Below are positions 39,241 through 50,170 of a stretch of DNA of 64,000 nt, piece by piece. A program made the position numbers and the translations under genes. A model generated the notes under the pieces. The model was not told where the DNA came from. It worked only from the letters and a program-made list of their open reading frames with translations, and did not search any database. Within the stretch, counting starts at the first letter, position 1. Each line of letters opens with the position of its first letter. The stretch lies in assembly GCA_949126835.1 (NCBI GenBank), contig OX421499.1, positions 23,843,990 to 23,907,989 of the forward strand, in the 5' to 3' direction. The DNA is from Anisus vortex (lineage: Eukaryota; Mollusca; Gastropoda; Planorbidae).

Positions 39241-39560
39241 TTGTTCATTGACGAGAACTAAAAGCGATGGCTACTGCACAAAGAGGTGCGTTGGTTACCA
39301 AAATATGAGTGTTTAAATATAATGAATGAGACTTGGATTCGGTGGTTGAGTTTTTGAAAAGCAAATGCGATTCTTTGGGAGAAAATCAATCATTTTCTCT
39401 AGATCTGTGAGTTTTGGCAACAATTTTGTCTTGCTTTCTTATCACCCTCTTTTGTGGAAAGTGGATTTTATGCTAACACCATTTGGTTGTCAAAAAAGAA
39501 AAACAAGACAAGCAGCAAATAGTGACCGAAACTGAAACAAATATAGACAAACTATTAGCA

Positions 39561-39700
39561 ACACACCAGGCAAACGATTCACACACCAGGCAAACGATTC
39601 ACACACCAGGCAAACGATTCACACACCAGGCAAACGATTCACACACCAGGCAAACGATTCACACACCAGGCAAACGATTCACACACCAGGCAAACGATTC
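39561..39700. repeat. 20-bp minisatellite, seven identical units
   Basis: acacaccaggcaaacgattc is repeated seven times without a single difference. The overlapping plus frame (39483-39707) is an artefact. Confidence 0.97.
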
Positions 39701-39862
39701 ACATTAATATCTGTTTTTTATTCAAGCCTCTTGTTTATGAAATTTTTTTATCTATTAATTCTAACAATATATTTCCTTTTCAGTTTTTTTAAAGGTAATA
39801 AATAAGTTCACAAATCTAGTCGGCCTAAAAATAATGCGGATACTATATTGACCATTTAACTT

Positions 39863-39975
39863 CCAGGGGGGTTGGGGGGGGGGGGGGAGTGGACGCTAAA
39901 AAAATTTTGGGGGGGGGGGCGATGAGAGGAAAATAATTGTGAAAGGTGGCGATGAGACCAAAAAGGTTGAGAACC
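39863..39975. mobile_element. Right end of a hAT-type miniature element with poly-G runs
   Basis: Two long G runs (39867-39887, 39909-39919) and the closing phrase aaaaaggttgagaacctatg at 39960 fit the right half of the family seen at 8439. The left end was not found. Confidence 0.5.
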
Positions 39976-39984
39976 TATGCTCTA

Positions 39985-40290
39985 AATTATAAATATAACA
40001 CAAAATATATATTACAATGCTGGATAAACATAAGAAGAAAACAGTTTTAAAAACAATTTCATATGCAAGACCAAACGCAGATAAGTTAAATTTCTTCATA
40101 AGTGGTGTCCGGGCATGGCCTGAACAAATCAGAACAACCAATAACTTGACATCATCTAAAACAAAATATAAGGCTAGAGTCAAACCACTAAGCGTAAGAC
40201 GCAATAATATTCTGTACAATAGGAGCGTCTGTAACATATTATTATATGCTATAATTGTTCAATACATGTTTTTTTGTATTTTCCCCCTCA
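39985..40290 (+). mobile_element. CR1-like LINE C-terminus and tail
   Basis: The plus frame reads KLNFFISGVRAWPEQIRTT and then KPLSVRRNNILYNRSVCN, the end of the same CR1-like family as 31028. The strings SGVRAW-PEQIRT and the tail acgcaataatattctgtaca are shared. It is 5'-truncated, and a four-residue gap where the family has WN-x-LPEQ suggests a small deletion. Confidence 0.72.
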
Positions 40291-41380
40291 ACAGCTATGA
40301 TAAGTAATTACCTTTAGTCTATTTTGGGCAAACGGTTTTTCGTCTTTTTTAAAGGCCCATAATAAAATAGATTTAAAAACAAAAGCAAAAAGCAGAACAA
40401 AAGATACAATAAAAGAAAAACGCAACTAAGTTTATTCATAAGTGGAAAAAAAACATTCTTCAAAATCAAATTCCTAGCGTCTGAACCCCTTAAGGACGTA
40501 ACAAACAGCGTCGTGACGTAGCATATCGGTTCCAGGGAAACGAAAATTGCATTCAACCGAATAGAAGTGAAACTAAGAGAAAACATTAAATAACCCATTA
40601 GATAACCCTAACCCTAACCCAAGAACATCGTTACAAAAAGGAATTGCATAAATGCAGCTATTTAAAACTAAAAAAGAGGAAAATGTATTTTTTCGTCTAT
40701 ATTTGCGGAAAGTTTTAATGATATAAATATTTTGAAACATTGTAAATATGTTGTAGTAAAAGTAAATTGTCTAGAGACAGAACAATGCAAATGTTTGTTT
40801 ATAAATATCAAGATCTCTCAAAGACATTTTGAATCATTGCCAAAGAAGATGATAGACGGGCGTAGATGAACTTAAAATTTCGAACGTTAAGCACTTGTTA
40901 CAACTCTGTTATTACTATTATTTACCCTTTTGTTCTTTCATTATTTATAGTTTTTGCTTGGCTTGTTAGAAAAACAACACGCACACACACACACAGACAC
41001 AAAAGCCATAAACAACAACCGACAAGGAAGCTTGTATATTATAATTAAGAGTGTGTGATTGTATCTGATTATAAATGTTAGTGACAGATTTCTAAATAGA
41101 TTTATGTTGTGCCTAGAACAGAATCTATGGTAGTTTCATTTAATTTTCTGAGCAAACCCCCCCCCCCCCCCCAAAAAAAAAAAAAACAGTTTTTAAAATT
41201 GACCTTAAAGCACTAAAGAGGACAGGTTTTGTAGAATCAATTAACAATGCTGTGGTCCACTGTTAAATAAAGCTGAGTTTTAAAAGCTAATATTGATAAA
41301 CATAGTAGTGTAAGGCACTCGTTGGATAAAGCCTTTTATTAAAGTTATAATTTACTTTTATGGTAGACGCAATACGTCAC
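40291..41380. other. Stretch with a short telomere-like motif and homopolymers
   Basis: At 40602-40619 the sequence aaccctaaccctaaccc contains about three TTAGGG-type repeats (on minus). (CA)n lies at 40979-41000. A C-run is followed by an A-run at 41157-41186. No gene is seen. Confidence 0.45.
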
Positions 41381-41384
41381 TGAG

Positions 41385-41745
41385 CGATGAAAACTTTTGG
41401 TGGAACCCTGCAGAATAGTTTTGGCAAGCCCAGTTGGTTCTTGTTATGTGGCCATACCATTCCAGCTTACTTTTCTTGACTGTGGCCCGCGGTTCGTTAA
41501 TGTCCAATGTCATGGAGTATCCTCTTTCATATCTGATTTTTGGAGGTGTGGTATTTTTAGAAGATGCCGAGAAGGTTTCTAAAGCATCTTATCTCCATGG
41601 CATTAATTAAACTTTTTTTTCTAGCTCAGCTGTTAACCCTTCCTGTACCGACCTACTTTCTATCTATGATCTTCAGTCCCGCTATATACGCGCCCGGGAC
41701 TGTAAGGGTTAATGTCCAGGAATCACAAGCATATAAGAAAATGTA
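41385..41745 (-). pseudogene. RTE-type LINE C-terminal fragment interrupted by a piggyBac element
   Basis: Minus translation gives YACDSWT at 41740-41710 and, beyond the 72-bp insertion, LTAELEKK, then MEMRCFRNLLGI and LEWYGHITRTNWACQN. These correspond to the 'SWTL ... EMRCYRRLLGI ... RKLRWFGHV' end of RTE-like LINE proteins. An in-frame stop lies just after the Lys run, so it is dead. Confidence 0.8.
41637..41708. mobile_element. 72-bp piggyBac-type miniature element (copy 2)
   Basis: TTAA lies at 41633-41636 and 41709-41712, with ends ccctt and aaggg. Removing the element and one TTAA reconnects the LINE frame as SWTLTAELEK, which proves the insertion. Confidence 0.88.
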
Positions 41746-41899
41746 GAGAACCATTACATCTAAAGTACCGGTAGCCTTAAACCCTATTTGATTTAAGAAC
41801 ATGAACTGTATGAAAAGAAAAATCCCATTTATAACCTCCCTTCTATATTGACCCTTATCAATGTAATGAAACGAGTTAAAAGGATTATAAAAATAAATA

Positions 41900-42155
41900 A
41901 AGCTAAATTGCCCGGCGTTGCCCGGGTGAAAATAAAACAGGCCTGTATAAGCTAAAGTTCAAAATATTATAATCTACAATTAACAGAAAGCTATAAATCT
42001 AATAATTAAAAAAATTATAATTTTACTGAAGACTTTGAGGAAAGTAATTTAATAAAACTAATAGTAGAAAACACTAGGTATAGACAAACTGTAGAATCGA
42101 ACCCTGGTCGCCCGCATGACAGACGATACGTTAACCACTTAGCTAGCGAAGACAC
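41900..42155 (-). repeat. tRNA-like SINE ending in a GC hairpin
   Basis: In minus orientation it begins with a tRNA-like head: A-box-like tagctaagtggttaacg at about 42145-42129 and box B gggttcgattc at about 42104-42094. An AT-rich body follows, and it ends at a CCCGG-6-CCGGG hairpin (41911-41926). The hairpin phrase is reminiscent of Helitron ends, but here it is linked to a tRNA-like head. Confidence 0.5.
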
Positions 42156-42620
42156 ATGTCCGAAGTGAAATCGCAAAAGTATAATATGAGACAATAAGGT
42201 CAAGTGTCTTTAAATTAACTAATATGATTGGTTGAACACACACACACAGTCTACTTTATATATATATAAATATCAAATTCAGAGAATTTATTTCAGTGCA
42301 TATGCACAGAGAGTTGGATGAGCTTTCCTCAAGTCTCATTTTTTTTTTCAAAAATCTCCTTAACATCAGGTATTGGTTTCCAGGTATTCAGGGAGTCTGC
42401 ATGACGCCAACGAATATAATCTTTACATAATTTTAAAAGTGCCCTAAAGTTGTTCTAGGCACAAAGTATTCTGATAGCCGCGGTCAGGGGATGCAACGAT
42501 TTCTACTTTTTTTGTTGTTTTGCTATCCCTAAAGTTTACCTTATTGTTTAAAATATATACTTATAATGACATTAATATTGTCGCATTAAAGAAAGCAAAA
42601 ATGTGGCCATCGTAAAACGA
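42156..42620. other. Stretch without an identified feature
   Basis: A short (CA)n at 42238 and a TA run at 42258. No gene is seen. Confidence 0.4.
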
Positions 42621-42627
42621 ATAACAC

Positions 42628-44174
42628 CTTTGGCTTATTTTGACTTCCAATCCATCTTTGTCTTACTTTGATTTCCAATCTATCTTTGTTTTACTTTGAT
42701 TTCCAATCTATCTTTGTTTTACTTTGATTTATAATCTATCTTTGTTTTACTTTGATTTCCAATCTATCTTCGTCTTACTTTGATTTCCAATCTATCTTTG
42801 TTTTACTTTGATTTCCAATCTATCTTTGTTTTACTCTGATTTCCAATCTATCTTCGTCTTACTTTGATTTCCAATCTATCTTCGTCTTACTTTGATTTCC
42901 AATCTACCTTCGTCTTACTTTGATTTCCAATCTATCTTTGTTTTACTTTGATTTCCAATCTATCTTTGACTTACTTTGATTTCCAATCTATCTTTGTTTT
43001 AATATATTTCTAATCTATCTTTGTTTTACTTTGATTTCCAATCTATCTTCGTCTTACTTTGATTTCCAATCTATCTTTGTCTTACTTTGATTTCTAATCT
43101 ATCTTTGTCTTACTTTGATTTCCAATCTATCTTCGTCTTACTTTGATTTCCAATCTATCTTTGTTTTACTTTGATTTCCAATCTATCTTCGTCTTACTTT
43201 GATTTCCAATCTATCTTTGTTTTACTTTGATTTCCAATATATCTTCGTCTTACTTTGATTTCCAATCTATCTTTGTCTTACTTTGATTTCTAATCTATCT
43301 TTGTTTTACTTTGATTTCCAATCTATCTTTGTTTTACTTTGATTTCCAATCTATCTTTGTTTTACTTTGATTTCCAAACTATCTTCGTCTTACTTTGATT
43401 TCCAATCTATCTTTGTTTTACTTTGATTTCAAATCTATCTTCGTCTTACTTTGATTTCCAATCTATCTTTGTCTTACTTTGATTTCTAATCTATCTTTGT
43501 TTTACTTTGATTTCCAATCTATCTTTGTTTTACTTTGATTTCTAATCTATCTTTGTCTTACTTTGATTTCCAATCTAGCTTTGTCTTACTTTGATTTCCA
43601 ATCTATCTTTGTCTTACTTTGATTTCCAATCTATCTTTGTCTTATTCTGATTTCCAATCTATCTTTGTCTTACTTTGATTTCCAATCTATCTTCGTCTTA
43701 CTTTGATTTCCAATCTATCTTTGTCTTACTTTGATTTCTAATCTATCTTTGTTTTACTTTGATTTCCAATCTATCTTTGTTTTACTTTGATTTCTAATCT
43801 ATCTTTGTCTTACTTTGATTTCTAATCTAGCTTTGTCTTACTTTGATTTTCAATCTATCTTTGTCTTACTTTGATTTCCAATCTATCTTTGTCTTATTCT
43901 GATTTCCAATCTATCTTTGTCTTACTTTGATTTCCAATCTATCTTTGTCTTACTTTGATTTCCAATGTATCTTTGTCTTACTTTGATTTCCAATCTATCT
44001 TTGTCTTACTTTGATTTCCAATCTATCTTGGTCTTACTTTGATTTCCAATCTATCTTGGTCTTACTTTGATTTCCAATCTATCTTTGACTTACTTTGATT
44101 TCTAATCTATCTTTGTCTTACTTTGATTTCTAATCTATCTTTGACTTACTTTGATTTCTAATCTATCTTTGTTT
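42628..44174. repeat. 28-bp minisatellite, about 55 units
   Basis: The unit is ctttgtcttactttgatttc plus caatctat. Variants at the third to seventh bases (ttgtctt, ttgtttt, tcgtctt, ttgactt, ttggtctt) and ttctaatc/ttccaatc are mixed in recurring orders. 28 is not a multiple of three, so no long frame exists. Confidence 0.95.
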
Positions 44175-44764
44175 ATCTTTAACAAAAACACAACACACAT
44201 TTAATTTGTTAAATCGATCAATCTATCCACGAAGTGTAAGGATGAAAGATCGAAAAACAATGAGAGTTTGCATTCTTCAATGGAGACCCCCCTCTTTCCC
44301 CTGTTCTATATTCCCATTTCAATACCAGTTACAGGAGTGCTTAATCGAGGCTTAAAATGTTACATTTAGAAAAATGTGATTAAACAGAGAAGACGGTTTT
44401 GGGGCGCCAATTTTAGAATTCATGCCCTGGAGGAAAAAATACCCAAGCTACGCCTCTGTATCATGCATCCATTCGTATAAATCGGTCCTCTCAAGGTTGT
44501 TGCTGTACGGCGTTGAGGAAGTGGTAGGTTATAGATCAGAGGCCAAGGTTAAAACAAATCTAAGCTTACAAAGGCTCGTACACAAATGACGTCCTAATTT
44601 TGTTAGAAAAGCCCGGGGGGGGGGCTTAGCCTCTTTAGGGGCCCCTGCATTTTGACATTCGACATTATTACATAAGAAAAAAACAATTCGGACACTCCTC
44701 AAGTAAGGGCCCGAGGGGACTTTCGAATTTGGACCCCCCTCCCTCTCCCCTATCTACGCCACTG
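44175..44764. other. Stretch without an identified feature
   Basis: Contains phrases like ggacccccctccctctcccc and ctacgccactgc that recall transposon ends, but nothing that can be assigned. Confidence 0.35.
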
Positions 44765-44767
44765 CTT

Positions 44768-45035
44768 ATGGGACAGGATGGTCTAGAGTCTAGTGGCAAC
44801 GCGCTAGGCTAGCGTATCATAGGGTTCGACTTTGAGTCCCTTGATCTGGAGGATGTCACCGAATCTACTCAGCTCTGTTGGGTACCTTACGTATATTGGG
44901 GGCAAAGTAAAGACGGGTGGGAGTTGTGATGGCCACACAATCCTTTAGTATGCCATGGCCAAGAAAACCTGTTAATATTGCGTCACATGCCCCATAAATC
45001 CAATTGGTCTAACGGAGGATACTTTACTTAATTAC
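44768..45035 (+). repeat. SINE, plus orientation
   Basis: The head (gggacaggatggtctagag, with a decayed box B gggttcgactttgag at 44822) is followed by ctactcagctctgttgggta, gatggccacacaatcc and the tail ccaattggtctaacggagg. It is diverged from the 21864 copy. Confidence 0.7.
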
Positions 45036-45248
45036 CACCAACATACCGTCAACGCAACCTAAATGCAACCTTTCGCATTAGTAATTTAAACACGTTAGCC
45101 TATAATTCACGTTTATTGACTTTCAAATTTACCTGCCTCAAAATCTCTATGATTTCATCTGCTAAATCTATCCCACCATCTTCATCAGAACAAATGCATG
45201 TTTCCTTTTTTTCCTGGGAAACTAAATACCGGTATATCAATTCCGTAC

Positions 45249-45500
45249 AGAAGTCCTCAGAGTCTATCCAGCTCTAATACGTTAAATAAATTGTGTACAT
45301 AAGTCCTCAGAGTCTATCCAGCTCTAATACGTTAAATAAATTGTGTACAGAAGTACCCCGATTCTATATAATTTTGACCAAAATAAAAGCGGCTGGGCAT
45401 AGTGCTAGCTACGCCGTTTTCAAGAAAACGTGTGAATGCCGCGTCATAGGGTCCGATAGATTGAATTGGTATCAAAGGAATACTTTACTTACTGATTATG
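45249..45500 (+). repeat. SINE body preceded by a duplicated 50-bp segment
   Basis: A segment starting aagtcctcagagtctatcca occurs twice in tandem (about 45251-45300 and 45301-45350), nearly identical. The SINE body (gcggctgggcatagtgctag) and tail follow. The duplication includes part of the SINE's own start. Confidence 0.6.
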
Positions 45501-46330
45501 GTTGACAAATGAATAGATCAAAAATATATATTAGACAAAGAAAAGCAAAACTTTCGATGACAGAAAATATAATACAGACTTCTGCTACAACAAAAACAAT
45601 CACACGTCGAATCGTCAATAGCCGAAGAAACATAAAAAAACAACTGTTTTCCATTATATAAGATAAAGCCTTAAAATGTCATCGAAGAATATTCAATTGT
45701 TTTGATTAAACTAATCAGATTACTTCTTTGACGTCATGGACGTTTACATAGCCAACCAGAAGCAAGCTTTCATTCCTGGTTTACTTTGATGGACAAACGT
45801 GTCATACATTTACAAAACAAAATAAAAGAATAAAATACGGGAGAAGGACGGACAATATTTTTTAACGGTCGTAATGTATGAACAACCCTTAAATTTAATT
45901 TAGACCCATATCAAGTTATATCTGAATAAGGCATACGTTTGAGATAAAAACAATAATAGTGCATGTTTGTTTTCGTTATTTAGCGATGAGTTCACAGAAG
46001 CCAAAAGAATTGTCCCCCCTTGTTTACGTATACATCTGTCCAGGGTTATCTTCCATGTTTCCACATGGCTATATAAATTATCACATAATGCGTCTTTCAT
46101 AGCTCTACAAAGGAAATCATTTTGCTCATCTTACACAACACAATCTTACAACTCAAGTTGTTTTTTCCTTTAAAAAAAATACAACAACGTAAAGCTAGTA
46201 ATATAGTAGTAATGTTTAAATGAGAAATATCCAAATATATGAATTGTGCTTGTCAAGGACAGATAAATGTCAATAGTGATTGTGTAGGTACATATTTTTA
46301 ATTAGGTACATTGCTTCATGCATGTCGTTT
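45501..46330. other. AT-rich stretch, nothing recognised
   Basis: A CRE-like TGACGTCA occurs at 45729. No gene or repeat can be assigned. Confidence 0.4.
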
Positions 46331-46337
46331 TACTATC

Positions 46338-46392
46338 ACACACTCACACACACTCACACACACACACACACACACACACGCACGTGCACACA
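46338..46392. repeat. (CA)n microsatellite
   Basis: About 25 CA repeats with a few CT interruptions. Confidence 0.9.
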
Positions 46393-46524
46393 TTCTTTCT
46401 ATCACACACTTCGCTATGTTTATCCTCCTGCATGCCTGTCTGTCCATAACGAACTATATACATCAGTATGGTTTTAATACGGATTATTTGTTTTTTAAGG
46501 AATTATTTAAATATCACTGTATCA

Positions 46525-46793
46525 CTTTGTCTATCTATCTATGAACCTATTTATTGAGCTAATTATTATCTACTTATCTGGATATCGAATTATCTATAAT
46601 TATCACATAGTGTATATATATATATAAATCAAGGACTACTTAAGTAGTCAATAGGAATTATCTATCTACTTATCTATCTATCTATGTATCTATTTATCCA
46701 TCTATTTATCTATTTATCTATGTATCTGTATATCTAATTACCTATCACTTAGTATATCTATCTATCTATCTATCTATCTACCTATCTATCTAC

Positions 46794-46824
<31 letters not shown>

Positions 46825-46837
46825 CCTATCTATCTAC

Positions 46838-46874
<37 letters not shown>

Positions 46875-46877
46875 CAG

Positions 46878-46908
<31 letters not shown>

Positions 46909-46960
46909 CCTATCTATCTTTTTTCTTTTATCTATCAACTATCTATATCTCTCATGTTTA
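46525..46960. repeat. Degenerate (TATC)n microsatellite
   Basis: TATC repeats with many TACC, TATT and TATG variants, densest at 46755-46915. Confidence 0.9.
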
Positions 46961-47040
46961 GGTGTGGCATTGTCTTGTTTAACTCTATACATAATGACAT
47001 ATTTACAAAGCTTTTACGTTTATCTTAGTAAATTTACCTT

Positions 47041-47104
47041 TCTCTCTCTCTCTCCGTCTCTCTCTCTAAGTCTATGTCTGTCTGTCTCTCTCTCTGTCTT
47101 TGTA

Positions 47105-47177
<73 letters not shown>

Positions 47178-47190
47178 ATTTATATATATG
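47041..47190. repeat. CT tract followed by (TA)n
   Basis: CTCT/GTCT at 47041-47100, then about 45 TA repeats to 47190. A second (TA)n lies at 47748-47787. Confidence 0.92.
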
Positions 47191-47744
47191 TAGGCCAACA
47201 GTTTGATGCAAAAGTGCTCAATAAATGCGTATTGTTTTCATCGATGCTAACCGCTCATGAAGCACATTTTGTCTATCTGTATTCCGGCCCTCAAGGCTAA
47301 CGACATTATTCTATTTATCCGCCCGCCAGTCAATAAACAATAAGCCAATGCCATACACCGGCATACAAAAAATTAATTCCGGAAAGAACTCTTGAAATAA
47401 CTGCAGGCCTCCAGGTGCACCATATGGTGGACCCCCACACCACAACAATACACCATTTTGTTTTGTCTCTTCTAGTGGGTGGGATGGGGTGGGGAGGCAT
47501 ACACGGCAGGACATCAACAGAATTCCTTGCACTGTTATTGTTGGGTGACCACTTGACCAGGGCTCCGTGCAATATAATTGGAACAGGGACGGGTGAGTGG
47601 AAAAATGATGAAGTTGATACTGAGTGAATGAGCTTTTTATACATTCAAATATGGAAATTGGAAGCAGAATTTGTAGAATAGTTTATGAAGGGTGATATGT
47701 ATGGCGATAGAGAGAAGTAAATACAGAGAGTATAATGGAATATA

Positions 47745-47745
<1 letters not shown>
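47191..47745. other. Moderate-GC stretch without an identified feature
   Basis: Three overlapping frames at 47311-47644 on both strands exist, none with a recognisable motif. Confidence 0.35.
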
Positions 47746-47795
<50 letters not shown>

Positions 47796-47949
47796 TTCAA
47801 TACTTATTTATCTTTCCATCTTTTATCAATCATCTATATATCCCTCATATAGAACTTATGGTAAATTAAATATACAGTAAAGAAAACATAGTCAAATGTT
47901 GTGTGCATGATGAATACAAACATTAAGGGGTATAGTGCACTGCTCTATA

Positions 47950-48222
47950 AGAAAAGAATGGATTGGGCCCGGAAATATATTCTTGAAGCCAAAATCAAAA
48001 AGCTTTCACGTGACTATCACTTATCTATAAAATTATATTTCCTAAACACTGACCTGTAAATACATTTCAAGTGACTTGGAGTCCTTTATAGATATAGATA
48101 TGTTTAGGTGGTTTATTCCTATAACTCGCTTATATCGATAAGTGAATAGTGTAATCAATTCTAGCCTCAATTGACGCATACAAATTTTATAATGGAGGCG
48201 CTATCCATTCTTTTTATATATA
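47950..48222. mobile_element. About 270-bp inverted-repeat miniature element
   Basis: Left agaaaagaatggattgggc; right gcgctatccattctttttat, an inverted match over about 13 bp. The same end type bounds the element at 24608-26180. The interior contains gcttatatcgataagtg, also present at 25217-25230. Confidence 0.55.
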
Positions 48223-48712
48223 AGATTGCTTTATTGATCCAAATGAATGGAAAATTGACTTGATTACATAAATTCCGTCTTTCAGCATACCTAAAACAAT
48301 ATTAAAGAACCATTTGTACTCAAACACAATAGACATTCACGCACACTATCATACCATTTATCATACAAGAAAGAAAGTAGGCCTATTATTTAGGAGTCAG
48401 CTATTGAGCCATCGTATTTCCTGGCTGAAAGATGATTCTTTTGAAAGAGTCTCACTGACAGTGGAACAAAAGAGTTCTTAAATCTCTCTGTTCTTGCCCT
48501 TATAGAAAGAAGCCGACCACTTCGACTAGATATTATGTAACTATCATGAAGCGGGTGTGCATGATCTTGGAGGATTTTATCAATCATAGACAGGCACCTT
48601 GAACTGAAAATATTCGCAAGAGATGGTAATTCTGTCTGTGTAGTACGAGAGGCTTTGTTTATTAGGCGGTCTATCCGATGTTTGTTCAATGTGGGTATAG
48701 AGTTTAGAGCAG
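48222..48712 (-). pseudogene. CR1/L2-type LINE C-terminus and 3' tail
   Basis: The minus frame reads LNKHRIDRLINKASRTTQTE, then LPSLANIFSSRCLSMIDKIL, HPLHDSYI, SGRLLSIRARTERFKNSFVP and LFQKN. This is the standard end of CR1/L2-like LINE proteins, with the HPL and RTxRxxxSFVP motifs. The 3' tail (ttgatccaaatgaatgg, inverse) reaches 48222. This frame is intact for about 110 codons. It ends at a hAT-type terminus at 48714. Confidence 0.82.
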
Positions 48713-48713
48713 C

Positions 48714-48790
48714 GGTTCCAAAACTGTAGGTCGCGACCCCTTTGGGGGTCAAAAGACCAGTTCATGGGGGTCGCCCAGGACCATAGAAAA
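48714..48790 (+). mobile_element. Left end of a hAT-type element
   Basis: cagcggttccaaaactgtag, then gtcgcgacccctttgggggtc: the common hAT miniature terminus. A phrase shared with 49635 (ttcacggggggcgcttaaga compared with ttcatgggggtcgcccagga) suggests a second piece of the same family there. Confidence 0.5.
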
Positions 48791-49145
48791 TCACTAATTT
48801 GTGATGGGATTATTGAGGCCTTCAACAACAACATGTACAGCACAGTACTCTCCGATGGCACTACCTCACAACCCTCCCCAGTGTGTAGCTGGGTCAAACA
48901 GGGTTGTGTCCTGGCACCAACACTCTTTAGTCTAGACCAGGGAATGACAACCTTTTGATAATATTGTGCCAAAGTGGGATGTCTTATTCTTTCAGCGTGC
49001 CAACATCCTAAATGTCACCCTGCTTTAGCACTTGAATAGTTTTTTTTAAGAAGTCTTCTGCCAGTCATTGAAAATCGTTTTGCGTAACAAGTCTGGCACG
49101 CTTGCCGTAGGTTGCCGATACCTGGTCTAGACTATTCCTCTTTTC
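48790..49145 (+). pseudogene. LINE reverse-transcriptase fragment split by a hAT miniature element
   Basis: Plus translation: NNNMYSTVLSDGTTSQPSPV then WVKQGCVLAPTLFSL, the block before the catalytic FADD box. It is interrupted at 48938 by the miniature element and continues for only a few residues after 49132. Truncated at both ends. Confidence 0.72.
48938..49124. mobile_element. 187-bp hAT miniature element inside a LINE, perfect target duplication
   Basis: Left cagggaatgacaacct, right ggttgccgatacctg; the flanks are gtctagac at 48930-48937 and 49125-49132. The family blocks (ggcacgcttgccgtagg, agcgtgccaacatcc) link it to 13442 and 15062. Confidence 0.9.
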
Positions 49146-49600
49146 ATTTCATTCTCAAGCCTTAATAATAAGGCTTTTCAAAAAATATGGTAATTTGTTA
49201 GACAGATTCCAGACATACTATTAAAAGAAGTAAATGCTTACTAATGAAAACAAGCTAGTAGCTAAAAAGTTGTTTTAAAAATTACATTTATAATGTATAA
49301 ATATTAATTCATTGATTGTTTATTTTACGTATTTTTATCAATTTGAGTACCGGTACTGGTAGACGCATATACAATATTTTATTTTTCTCAAATGCAAATT
49401 GTGTAGTAAAAAAATTGGTTAATAAAAATCATTTCCCCAGAGACTTAAAACGTGGACTATTATCTCCCTTGATTAGATTAAAATTTAGTAAGTATTTGTT
49501 TAATTTTGTTGTTTTGTTTTTGTAATATCGAGTTTGCTGACGTAAATTTTTTTTAAAGAAATTAAAAGAATATGGTCTTAATAATATACCAACATTATAT
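49146..49600. other. AT-rich stretch, nothing recognised
   Basis: A trace (ttatctcccttgattagatt at 49459) resembles the AT-rich half of the hAT family. Confidence 0.35.
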
Positions 49601-49611
49601 GTTAAATCTTA

Positions 49612-49860
49612 ATAGGTGCCGAAGAACCATTTCACGGGGGGCGCTTAAGACCACTGGAAAATACATATTTTATCAGTCTACAAAAATAGACAAACAAATT
49701 TGTATTAAAATGTGTATAGTTAATTGTAACAACTGCGAATCCTTCCATTGTCATATCGATATCATTTTCTTTGGGGATGCCCCCCCCCCCCCCCGATGCT
49801 CTACTTTTTACTCCATTCACGTTTCTCTAAACACTATGATGCGTGCATGAATCATTCCAA
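49612..49860. mobile_element. hAT-type miniature element fragment with poly-C core
   Basis: ccatttcacggggggcgctt and the following ccactggaaaatacatattt resemble a common hAT miniature body, and a 15-base C run lies at 49780. The termini were not found. Confidence 0.4.
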
Positions 49861-49904
49861 TACGTATCTTTAGCATCTCCCTGGAGATAGCAAACTCGGA
49901 CTAA

Positions 49905-50170
49905 ATGTGAACTATTTGGACAGTCGATAGCGAGTCCTAGCTTTCGCCTGAAGAGGTGCGTCCTAGCCTGCGCTGCACAGTGCTGCACTAGCTATTTGGA
50001 AGCCGATAGCAAGACCTAACTTTCGCCTGGAGTGGTGATCCTAGCCTGTGCTGCACTATTTGGACCGTCGATCGCACATCCTAGCTTACGCTTGTAGATG
50101 TGTGTTTTAGCTTCTCCCTGGAAATATGAGTTCTAGGTTTAGCCTTGAGTTGTGCATCCTAGCCTGTGCT
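49905..50170. repeat. Diverged tandem repeat, period about 75-85 bp, three to four copies
   Basis: The order ctatttgga..cgatagc..cctagctttcgcctg..tcctagcctgcgctgcac recurs from 49909, 49991 and 50062, with weaker echoes to 50170. The units differ by 15-25 percent. Confidence 0.65.

Noticed and set aside
47100..47300. Tyr-Ile repeat frames
   Set aside because: (TA)n microsatellite translation.
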